Shown here one piece after another: positions 1 to 5,163 of a DNA stretch of 7,205 bases (position 1 is the first letter of the stretch; the number at the start of each line of letters is the position of its first letter). Below the pieces are notes generated by a model, which saw nothing but the letters and a program-made list of their open reading frames with translations, was not told the origin of the DNA and did no database searches. The translations under genes and the position numbers were made by a program. The stretch covers positions 1-7,205 of the forward strand of contig JAISTN010000300.1 of assembly GCA_031272565.1 (NCBI GenBank), written 5' to 3'. This stretch comes from Bifidobacteriaceae bacterium (lineage in GTDB: Bacteria; Actinomycetota; Actinomycetes; Actinomycetales; WQXJ01).

Positions 1-91
1 CGAGTTGTCGATGTCGCTGTACCAGGAGTTGACCGACATCCAGTATGGCCGGGGCGATGACCGCCACGGTTGGACCCACCGGTTGGTCTGA
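1..91 (+). CDS. ilvE: Branched-chain amino acid aminotransferase, C-terminal end only (partial)
   Basis: Only the last 29 codons and the TGA stop (89-91) are visible, in the frame starting at base 2; the rest lies off the left edge. The tail contains LTDIQYGRGDDRHGW followed by a short basic end. This matches the usual C-terminus of actinobacterial-type IlvE, where an L-T-x-I-Q-x-G block, an acidic residue and H-G-W close the protein. IlvE is a PLP-dependent cytoplasmic enzyme that transfers the amino group between glutamate and the keto acids of isoleucine, leucine and valine, the last step of their synthesis. Context supports this: cimA, the first enzyme of the citramalate route to isoleucine, is on the same strand further on, and ilvE next to cimA is a familiar arrangement in actinobacteria. 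No catalytic residue is in view (the PLP lysine lies upstream), so the call rests on the tail motif and context only. Confidence 0.68.
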   Translation, partial: ELSMSLYQELTDIQYGRGDDRHGWTHRLV

Positions 92-108
92 CCACGGCTG
101 GTGATTTG

Positions 109-141
109 TTGGGGCACCCCCGCTTGGCGGGGGTGCCCCAA
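109..141. terminator. Perfect 15-bp hairpin between convergent genes, probable bidirectional terminator
   Basis: The arms TTGGGGCACCCCCGC (109-123) and GCGGGGGTGCCCCAA (127-141) are exact reverse complements around a 3-base loop TTG. The hairpin sits 17 bases after the ilvE-like stop and 19 bases beyond the stop of the convergent CotH gene, so it can serve both. The plus-strand side is followed by CGTTCTTAGG and the minus-strand side by CAAATCACC, so neither has a real T tract. High-GC Gram-positive bacteria often use strong stems with weak U tracts, so termination is likely but not proven. Confidence 0.8.
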
Positions 142-160
142 CGTTCTTAGGGTCGGGGTT

Positions 161-3100
161 CTAACCGGCCGCGGCCACGGTGTACTGGAAGGCCTTGGTC
201 ACTTTCTCACCCGTGGGGTAGATCAAGGTGGCCACCAGGCCGGCCTGGGCGGCGGCGGCGCCGCGCGTGATGTGGCCGTTCGAATCCAGCACATCAGCGT
301 TGCTAGCCGACCAGAAGATGGTTGAACCGTTGGCGCCCGTGGCCGGCAGGACCAGATCGGCGGTCAAGGTGGCGCCATTCGGCTGGCTGGGCTGCAACGC
401 CTGCCAGTCTGCCACCAGGCCGGCTGGCAGCCTGCCCGTTGCGCCCGTGCCGCTGACGACCTCTTGGTACAGCTTGGTGACGGCGGCGGCGTTCAAGGCC
501 TGGTCGTAGACCCGCACGTCACCGAACGAGCCCTTGAACAGCGGGTCGCTGTTCCACGGCCCGCGGCCCAACTCGAACAGCAGGTTGGTGCCCAGGTCAC
601 TCAGTTTGGTGCTGACAGTGGTGGTGGTCAGCAACTGCCCGTCCACGTACATGGTGATTGAGGTGGGGGTTTGCACAATCACGTAGTGCACCCAGACATT
701 GCGGTTGGTGGAGGCGGATAGGTCGGGGCCCTGTTCCGAGCTGTAGCCAGACGAGGTGAGCCGCCACTTGTGGCGGTTGACGCTGTTGAACACCAGGTAG
801 TTGGTGGCGTTGGAACCGACCCCGGCCGAGTTGTAGATGCCGGCCGTGAAGTAGGCGTCGGCCGAACTAGATGAGTCTTGTTTGACATAGAAGGAGAAGG
901 TCGCCGTGTCGATGCCGTTCAGCATGCCGGTGGGCAGGCGGACATAGGCGCCCGGGTTTTGCCGGTTGGAGGTGTTGGTCAACGTCAGGGCGCTGCCGTC
1001 CAGGCTGGCCCCGCCGTAGCTGCCTACCAGCAGCGTGGCGGCGCCGGCCGTGCCTTCGGTGTTGGGGATGACCAGGCCGTCGCTGGCCGTACCCGTCTGG
1101 TCAAAGGTGTAGTGGGCGTATGGCGTGGGCCGGTTTGGGGCCTCAGCCGCTGTGAAGATGGTTGCCTCGCCCACCGGGATGTTGTTGTTGTCCCAGACGA
1201 ACGCCTTCAGCACCGCGCCGGCCGGCAGCGGGTTGGGCAGCGTGATCTGTGAGGTCACCACCTGGCTGGTGGCGCCGGCCGGGCAGGTGAACAGTTGCTG
1301 GGTCATCAGCTTCATCCGGTTGCCGGAATAGAGGGCCAGGATGACCCGGCCGCTGAAGGCCGTGGCCGGGTTGGAGTTGGTGAAGTAGGTGGTAGCCGTC
1401 AGAGTTTCACCGGCCGTCAGCTCGTACTGGTCAAAGTAGGTGTCGCCGTAGTACGGATCGGCCGTGGTCGATGGCGGGTCGACATCGAGCGCGTAGTGGG
1501 CCTGAATGGTGGTGGCGGCGCTGATCGTGAGGTTGATCACCGGGGTGGTGTAGACGGTGGTGGTGCCGTTCACGGTGACGTCATAGCTGGCAAAGCGGTA
1601 GCCCTCATCCGGGGTGGCCTCCACCCGGACGGTGTTGCCGGCCAGGTAGCGGGCGTCCAAGCGGTCGGTGTTGCCGGTCCCGGCGGCCAGGAATTCGCCC
1701 AATGGGATGCCGTTCAAGTCCAACTGGCCAAAGGTCCGTTCGGCTGCCCGGTCGTTGATGATGGTGACGTTCTGCATGGTGGCGCCGGACAGGGTGACCA
1801 GGCGGTTGCGCACCGTGGCCGGCCGGGAGGACTGCCAGGAGCGGCGGTTGTTGAGCGCGTTCTGGTATTCGGTCAGCGTGGGCGCGAAGCTCCAGCGGGC
1901 CTTGTGTTCCGGCACTGCCTCGGTTTGGATGGCCTGGAACGCTGTCGTCTTGGCCTGGGTGTAGGCGGGCAGGAAGATCGTGTTGATCAGGTCGCAGTAG
2001 CGCTGGTAGAAGCGGGCCCGGAAGTCCGTGTTGGTCCACAGTTTGCCGAAGAACGGGAACTCCAGGTAGCCCTTGTTGGCAAAGGTGGACGGATCTTTGA
2101 ACGACCCGCCATAGGTGTTGTCCATGTCGTAGAGCATCCAGCGGTAGCGGCCGTCCAGGCCCGGCACGCCCGGCTGGGGCGTCCCCTTGTAGCGGAAGAA
2201 GCGCTGGTTGTTGGAGTTGTTGACCGAGTCTGAGTTGTCGAAGTAGGACTCGATGATGACGTAGTCGATGATGCTCTCGATGTCGACAATCGACTCGACG
2301 TAGGCGTAGTTGGCGGCCGAGAGCGGCGACGGCATGGCGTTGACTTCGGTGGCCTTGTCGATGAATTCCTGGTAGTCGGCATCGGTCCCCTCTGAAAGCT
2401 GTATGACGGTGGTTTCCGAATCGTTTTCCAGGATGGTGAACAGTGACTTGGACAGGCCAAACTGGTGCGCCAGGTATTCGTCGTCGTAGCGTTCGCGCAG
2501 GTTGTACATGCCCCAGAACTCGCCGTTGATGAAGGCCACCACCGGCCGGACGGCCTGGGTCTCCACTTCGGAGTACTCAGCCAGGATGGTGGAGATGATG
2601 GCGTCATCCGACAAGGACTCGGTGAAGTCGTTGCCGTAGTTGCGCAGCAGGAAGCGCTTGTAGCTGGGGATCGGCTGGCCGTTGGCGTCCAGGGCCGCAC
2701 CCTGGAACAGGTCGTAGTAGACCTCTGACTGGCCGCCAATCACCGGCATGCCGTTGTCCAGCGCGCCGGACCGGGCGTACAGCCGCAGGGTCTTTTGTGG
2801 GGTGTCCCGGCTCCAGCCGCCGTGGTTACGCAGGCCCATACCCTGCGACACCACCGCCGTGCCGTCCGTCTCGAACATCTCGAAGTAGACCGGCCGCTCC
2901 CAATCGGCGCCGTCCTCCGTGCCGATCGGGTGGTTGAAGTTGGCCGTGTTGGCCTGGTTGGTGTAGTTGGAACCGGTCACGAACAGGCCAATGTCAGGGT
3001 CGATCAGATTGGCTTTGGGGGTGGAGATCGAGATCACCGGCATCTTGTAGCGCTCAAAGATGTCCGCGCCCACGATGTAGGAGTTGATGATGATGTCGCT

Positions 3101-4759
3101 CATGGGGCTGCCGGAGGTGGTAAACAACTGCGCCTTGACCACGGTGCCCTTGAAGACGGTGCCCAAGGAGGGGATGGTGTACGTCTTGCTGGTCAGGTCA
3201 CGGTAGTGATAGCCGGCAAAGTTGGTGTAGGTGCCGGTGGTGCGGGACAGCAACTCCGCGTCCGTGGTGCGGTCCTGCATCACCAGTGGCGCCGAATAGA
3301 CAGGCGAACTGGCGGTGGGGTTTTCGCCATCCAGTGTGTAGCGGATGACGGTGCCCGGGTAGGTGGTGCTGAGCTCCAAGGACACGTTCGAGGTATATAG
3401 GCCGGCTGGCTGGCTGAAGGTGATCGGCTCACCCGGGTCCACGAACTCGGAGTCTTCCCAGGCGCCGTCGGCCAGCGACCGGGGCCGGTAGTGGGCGATC
3501 TCCGCGTAGGTCATGGTGTTGTAGCCAAAGATGGCGAAGTCGTCCCGGTTCTGGTCCGTGTCGATATTGGATTCGCGCCGGGCGGACTTCTGCTTCGACA
3601 GGGAGGCGCACGGCCCCAGGCCCTCATACCAGTCCGCGCCCTGCGTGCCCAGCAGGTCGACCACGCCTTCCGCGGCGGCCGGGTTGGCCACGGTCAAGGT
3701 GGTGTCGTTGGACACCAGGGCCAGCTTGAAGGTGCCGTTGGCGATCTGCCACGTGGGCAGGTCCAGGTCGGGTGCGGTGATGGCGTAGCGGATGGAGGAC
3801 TCGGTCGCATCGGCCGTGGAGCCGCGGATCAGGTAGGAGGTGTGGGCTGGCACCGCAACGGCCGGCAGGGAGTACTTGGTCCAAGTGGTGCCACTGGTGG
3901 CGTACTGGATGGACCAGCCGGCCAGGGAGATGGCCGTGTCGGTCGGGTTGTACAGCTCGACAAAGGAGTGGGACACGGCCGCCGCTGTCGTGGCGGCCCG
4001 CCCGTAGGCCTGGTAAATCAGCATGTGGTTGGCGGGGCCAAACTCACCGCCAAAATCTGGTGGCACCAGGTCTAGACCCCATTGGCCGTCAACCGCCGAG
4101 CGGGGGCGGACCTCGGCAAACTTGGCATCGGTAATGCCTTGGTTCTTTTCATCATTCCGGACCCGGTAATCGACAATCTCAAAGTCCTTGGAATTGTCGT
4201 CGATATCTGAGAAATTGAGGCGGCGGGCGGCAATGTTCTTGGAGATCCCGCCAATCACGGGTGAGGTCTCTGAGCCGTCCGCGCCGTCCACGCCCACCAG
4301 GTCGACTACGCCCTGGGCGGCGGTGGGGTTGGCCACGGTCAGCGCCGTCTGGTTCCCCACCAGGGCGATCTTATAGGTGCCGTTGTTGATGGCAACGCTG
4401 GGCCAGTCCAGGTCATACGTCGAGATGGTCGCCCGGAACGTGCCCGTGCCAGCGTCGGCCCGGATCAGGAAACTGGCCCGGGCGGCGATGGTGCCACTCA
4501 GGTTCAGCTTGTTCCAGGTGCTGCCGCTCTGGGCGTACTGGATGGACCAGCCGGCCAGCGAGACCGCCGTGTCGGTGGGGTTGTAGAGTTCGACAAAGGA
4601 GTGCGAGAAGGGCGGGTCCGCCTTACCGTTGGCGCCGTAGGTCTGGTTGATTATCACATGCGTGGGCAATGACGCGGCTGTGGCCGGGTCAAGATTGACG
4701 CAATTGACGGTAATCATGGAGAGGGCCAGTATTGTTACTAGCCGCCGGGACTTCTTCAT
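161..4759 (-). CDS. Secreted multidomain CotH-type kinase protein with duplicated lamin-tail domains
   Basis: A 1532-residue protein with ATG at 4757-4759 and TAG at 161-163. Residues 1-28 form a signal peptide (KK-RR n-region, hydrophobic core, A-T-A cleavage site). Domains in order: lamin-tail domain 1 (about 32-225), lamin-tail domain 2 (about 245-435), a chitobiase/hexosaminidase C-terminal-like domain with RYTLDGENPTASSPVYSAPL (about 446-560), a CotH kinase domain (about 572-990), an InlB-B-repeat-like domain with ATPDEGYRF (about 998-1092), an unassigned segment (about 1093-1208), a LamG-like domain (about 1212-1433) and an atrophied bacterial Ig-like domain (about 1444-1530). CotH hallmarks visible are GLRNHGGWSR then PQKTLRLYAR with K656, the FINGEFWGMYNLRER block (E756), the ESYFDNSD segment followed by an Asn-rich stretch (842-851), and RYRWMLYDMDNTYGG with D878 and D880. 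In Bacillus, CotH phosphorylates spore coat proteins; the substrate here is unknown. There is no LPXTG motif or C-terminal membrane segment, so the protein is probably released or held by its carbohydrate-binding-like domains. The reading frame is intact. The gene is convergent with ilvE and divergent from cimA and has no visible operon partner. Confidence 0.93.
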   Translation of the reverse strand: MKKSRRLVTILALSMITVNCVNLDPATAASLPTHVIINQTYGANGKADPPFSHSFVELYNPTDTAVSLAGWSIQYAQSGSTWNKLNLSGTIAARASFLIRADAGTGTFRATISTYDLDWPSVAINNGTYKIALVGNQTALTVANPTAAQGVVDLVGVDGADGSETSPVIGGISKNIAARRLNFSDIDDNSKDFEIVDYRVRNDEKNQGITDAKFAEVRPRSAVDGQWGLDLVPPDFGGEFGPANHMLIYQAYGRAATTAAAVSHSFVELYNPTDTAISLAGWSIQYATSGTTWTKYSLPAVAVPAHTSYLIRGSTADATESSIRYAITAPDLDLPTWQIANGTFKLALVSNDTTLTVANPAAAEGVVDLLGTQGADWYEGLGPCASLSKQKSARRESNIDTDQNRDDFAIFGYNTMTYAEIAHYRPRSLADGAWEDSEFVDPGEPITFSQPAGLYTSNVSLELSTTYPGTVIRYTLDGENPTASSPVYSAPLVMQDRTTDAELLSRTTGTYTNFAGYHYRDLTSKTYTIPSLGTVFKGTVVKAQLFTTSGSPMSDIIINSYIVGADIFERYKMPVISISTPKANLIDPDIGLFVTGSNYTNQANTANFNHPIGTEDGADWERPVYFEMFETDGTAVVSQGMGLRNHGGWSRDTPQKTLRLYARSGALDNGMPVIGGQSEVYYDLFQGAALDANGQPIPSYKRFLLRNYGNDFTESLSDDAIISTILAEYSEVETQAVRPVVAFINGEFWGMYNLRERYDDEYLAHQFGLSKSLFTILENDSETTVIQLSEGTDADYQEFIDKATEVNAMPSPLSAANYAYVESIVDIESIIDYVIIESYFDNSDSVNNSNNQRFFRYKGTPQPGVPGLDGRYRWMLYDMDNTYGGSFKDPSTFANKGYLEFPFFGKLWTNTDFRARFYQRYCDLINTIFLPAYTQAKTTAFQAIQTEAVPEHKARWSFAPTLTEYQNALNNRRSWQSSRPATVRNRLVTLSGATMQNVTIINDRAAERTFGQLDLNGIPLGEFLAAGTGNTDRLDARYLAGNTVRVEATPDEGYRFASYDVTVNGTTTVYTTPVINLTISAATTIQAHYALDVDPPSTTADPYYGDTYFDQYELTAGETLTATTYFTNSNPATAFSGRVILALYSGNRMKLMTQQLFTCPAGATSQVVTSQITLPNPLPAGAVLKAFVWDNNNIPVGEATIFTAAEAPNRPTPYAHYTFDQTGTASDGLVIPNTEGTAGAATLLVGSYGGASLDGSALTLTNTSNRQNPGAYVRLPTGMLNGIDTATFSFYVKQDSSSSADAYFTAGIYNSAGVGSNATNYLVFNSVNRHKWRLTSSGYSSEQGPDLSASTNRNVWVHYVIVQTPTSITMYVDGQLLTTTTVSTKLSDLGTNLLFELGRGPWNSDPLFKGSFGDVRVYDQALNAAAVTKLYQEVVSGTGATGRLPAGLVADWQALQPSQPNGATLTADLVLPATGANGSTIFWSASNADVLDSNGHITRGAAAAQAGLVATLIYPTGEKVTKAFQYTVAAAG
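3899..3970 (-). repeat. Direct repeat copy in lamin-tail domain 2
   Basis: These 72 bases match 4532-4603, 633 bases away, with 66 identities by eye and no gap. They encode the block SFVELYNPTDTAISLAGW and the start of SIQYA in the second lamin-tail domain. The match begins with 27 identical bases in a row as read on the plus strand. Outside this core the two domains remain alignable but are more diverged, for example the T-V-A-N-P-x-A-A-x-G-V-V-D-L segment. This indicates an internal duplication of the whole domain. Confidence 0.85.
4532..4603 (-). repeat. Direct repeat copy in lamin-tail domain 1
   Basis: This is the partner of the repeat at 3899-3970, encoding SFVELYNPTDTAVSLAGW and the start of SIQYA in the first lamin-tail domain. 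Several of the six differences lie at synonymous codon positions (for example V versus I is the only change in the 18-residue block), which suggests selection keeps the protein block or recent recombination has homogenised it. Confidence 0.85.
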
Positions 4760-4765
4760 TTGACA

Positions 4766-4769
4766 CTCC
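4766..4769 (-). promoter_or_regulatory. Ribosome binding site of the CotH gene
   Basis: On the minus strand GGAG is followed by six bases (TGTCAA) and the ATG at 4759. This spacing is near ideal and fixes the start just ahead of the lysine/arginine-rich signal peptide n-region. Confidence 0.75.
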
Positions 4770-4794
4770 GTTGTGTAGGGCTAACGTTGCGGCC

Positions 4795-4803
4795 ATGGTA
4801 TCA
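4795..4803 (-). promoter_or_regulatory. Candidate extended -10 promoter element for the CotH gene
   Basis: Read on the minus strand, TGATACCAT has the TGN extension followed by TACCAT, which keeps four of six bases of TATAAT including the key A and final T. It would place the transcript start near 4788 and give a leader of about 28 bases. No convincing -35 hexamer is seen at the usual distance, so this is tentative. Confidence 0.35.
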
Positions 4804-4864
4804 CGCGCACACACCCGCTTCATGTCCGGTTTTGTGCGTTTTGCCTGGGCGGCTATTAGGGGCG

Positions 4865-4880
4865 CGGCGAGCGGTCGCCG
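4865..4880. repeat. Short inverted repeat
   Basis: CGGCGA (4865-4870) and TCGCCG (4875-4880) are exact reverse complements around GCGG. It lies upstream of the proposed CotH promoter and could be a protein binding site, but a 6-bp inverted repeat is expected often in sequence this GC-rich. Confidence 0.3.
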
Positions 4881-4930
4881 AAGGCGTGTTTGGGGGGCCG
4901 GAATGAGGCGGTGCTGGGGTGGCTGGCGGG

Positions 4931-4967
4931 GCGCCGCGGCCGGGCGCCCGGGACCTGGCCCCGGCGC
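4931..4967. repeat. GC-rich imperfect inverted repeat with internal 12-bp palindrome
   Basis: GCGCCGCGGCC (4931-4941) pairs with GGCCCCGGCGC (4957-4967) at 10 of 11 positions around a 15-base loop. A perfect palindrome, CCGGGCGCCCGG, lies at 4940-4951 and partly overlaps the left arm, so two alternative folds exist. No T tract follows on either strand, so it does not look like a terminator. Function unknown; it could be compositional. Confidence 0.4.
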
Positions 4968-4985
4968 GCGGGGTGCGCGGCCCGA

Positions 4986-5016
4986 TTGTTCAGCCGGCCC
5001 ACCGGTGTGGCATGAT
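4986..5016 (+). promoter_or_regulatory. Candidate promoter of the cimA leader transcript
   Basis: An extended -10 element TGG-CATGAT occupies 5008-5016. CATGAT keeps the A2, T3, A5 and T6 of TATAAT and is preceded by TGN. A weak -35-like TTGTTC lies at 4986-4991 with a long 19-base spacer, so recognition would depend mainly on the extended -10. The expected transcript start, six or seven bases after the -10, falls at 5022-5023, on or one base before the GTG of the proposed leader peptide. That is the arrangement expected for a leaderless transcript, which is common in actinobacteria. Confidence 0.45.
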
Positions 5017-5021
5017 GTCCG

Positions 5022-5032
5022 GGTGACTCACC
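5022..5032. promoter_or_regulatory. Palindrome GGTGACTCACC at the predicted transcript start
   Basis: GGTGA and TCACC are exact reverse complements around a single C. With one central base it cannot fold as a normal RNA hairpin, but on DNA it has the symmetry of a small operator. It sits immediately after the proposed -10 element, where a bound repressor would block initiation. It also overlaps the first codons of the leader peptide, so the symmetry may be chance. Confidence 0.3.
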
Positions 5033-5052
5033 AGGTCAGCATTATTAGCTAG
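5023..5052 (+). CDS. Putative isoleucine-sensing leader peptide of cimA (MTHQVSIIS)
   Basis: GTG at 5023-5025 opens a 9-codon frame that ends with TAG at 5050-5052. The product would be MTHQVSIIS. Two adjacent isoleucine codons (ATT ATT, 5041-5046) lie three codons before the stop, with a valine codon shortly before them. Isoleucine is the end product of the pathway begun by the downstream CimA. The frame is followed at once by a 9-bp hairpin and then by an intrinsic terminator, the classic layout of a ribosome-mediated attenuator. No Shine-Dalgarno sequence precedes the GTG, but the predicted transcript start coincides with it, so leaderless translation is possible. An in-frame GTG at 5005 would give a 15-residue version with the same regulatory codons. 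Two isoleucine codons are fewer than in the richest known leaders, so the call is moderate. Confidence 0.55.
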   Translation: MTHQVSIIS

Positions 5053-5079
5053 CGCGCTTGCGGCCCAGCCCAAGCGCGC
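5052..5079 (+). promoter_or_regulatory. Leader hairpin between leader peptide and terminator (protector stem)
   Basis: GCGCGCTTG (5052-5060) and CAAGCGCGC (5071-5079) form a perfect 9-bp stem with a 10-base loop. The left arm begins at the last base of the leader-peptide stop codon, so a ribosome stalled at the isoleucine codons or waiting at the stop would cover part of it. In an attenuator it would be the 1:2 or protector stem that leaves the downstream terminator free to fold. Confidence 0.6.
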
Positions 5080-5097
5080 CAACCTCCTGTCCGCAAG
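5057..5097 (+). promoter_or_regulatory. Possible antiterminator pairing
   Basis: CTTGCGG (5057-5063) is exactly complementary to CCGCAAG (5091-5097). The first segment overlaps the left arm and loop of the protector stem; the second is the apical loop and closing pair of the terminator. The pairing therefore competes with the protector stem and would hinder nucleation of the terminator. At 7 bp it is shorter than the 11-bp terminator stem, so it would have to act kinetically; other pairings cannot be excluded without a folding calculation. Confidence 0.35.
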
Positions 5098-5111
5098 GCG
5101 GGAGGTTTTTT
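5081..5111 (+). terminator. Intrinsic terminator in the cimA leader (attenuator)
   Basis: AACCTCCTGTC (5081-5091) pairs with GGCGGGAGGTT (5097-5107) to give an 11-bp stem (two of the pairs are G-T) with loop CGCAA, followed by six T residues at 5106-5111. This is the best canonical Rho-independent terminator in the window. It is oriented toward cimA and lies 52 bases before the cimA ATG. No upstream plus-strand gene needs it: ilvE ends 5 kb away with its own hairpin and the neighbouring gene is divergent. Its likely role is to stop cimA transcription conditionally. Confidence 0.8.
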
Positions 5112-5149
5112 GTTGCCCTACCGAGCCCGCCAGCCGTGACCGACCAACC

Positions 5150-5154
5150 GGAGG
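5150..5154 (+). promoter_or_regulatory. Ribosome binding site of cimA
   Basis: GGAGG at 5150-5154 lies nine bases before the ATG at 5164. It supports this start, which also begins directly at the conserved first strand of the TIM barrel. Confidence 0.8.
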
Positions 5155-5163
5155 ACCAGACCG

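Larger units (their letters stand above)
4804..4985. other. GC-rich intergenic stretch between divergent genes, no gene recognised
   Basis: This is the left and middle part of the 404-base gap between the CotH gene and cimA. An open frame crosses it on the plus strand, but it overlaps the CotH gene start, has no ribosome binding site and gives a low-complexity Gly/Arg/Ala product, so I do not call a gene. From about 4861 to 4983 it is almost entirely G and C with several self-complementary segments. The A/T-richer parts of the gap are at its two ends, where the promoters are proposed. Confidence 0.6.

Noticed and set aside
1295..2233. Long plus-strand open frame (312 codons) opposite the CotH gene, and similar ones at 2795-3400 and 3491-4075
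   Set aside because: They are antisense to a gene with clear domains. Their products are Val/Gly/Arg-rich with no recognisable motif and no ribosome binding site; such frames are expected opposite GC-rich genes.
4700..4705. Cysteine at residue 20 of the CotH protein as a lipoprotein lipobox
   Set aside because: The preceding residues are T-V-N; the position before the cysteine should be G, A or S, and a good type I cleavage site (A-T-A) follows at 26-28.
4890..4953. G-quadruplex in the G-rich spacer
   Set aside because: G runs are present on the plus strand, but the loops between runs of three or more are long (up to about 18-20 bases), so a stable quadruplex is doubtful.
4732..5052. 106-codon plus-strand frame ending with the leader peptide
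   Set aside because: Its start is inside the CotH gene, there is no ribosome binding site and the product is low-complexity. Only the last nine codons make sense, as the leader peptide.
5023..5163. T-box riboswitch in the cimA leader
   Set aside because: The conserved T-box sequence around TGGNACCGCG and the Stem I elements are absent, and the leader is too short. A peptide-coding attenuator fits better.
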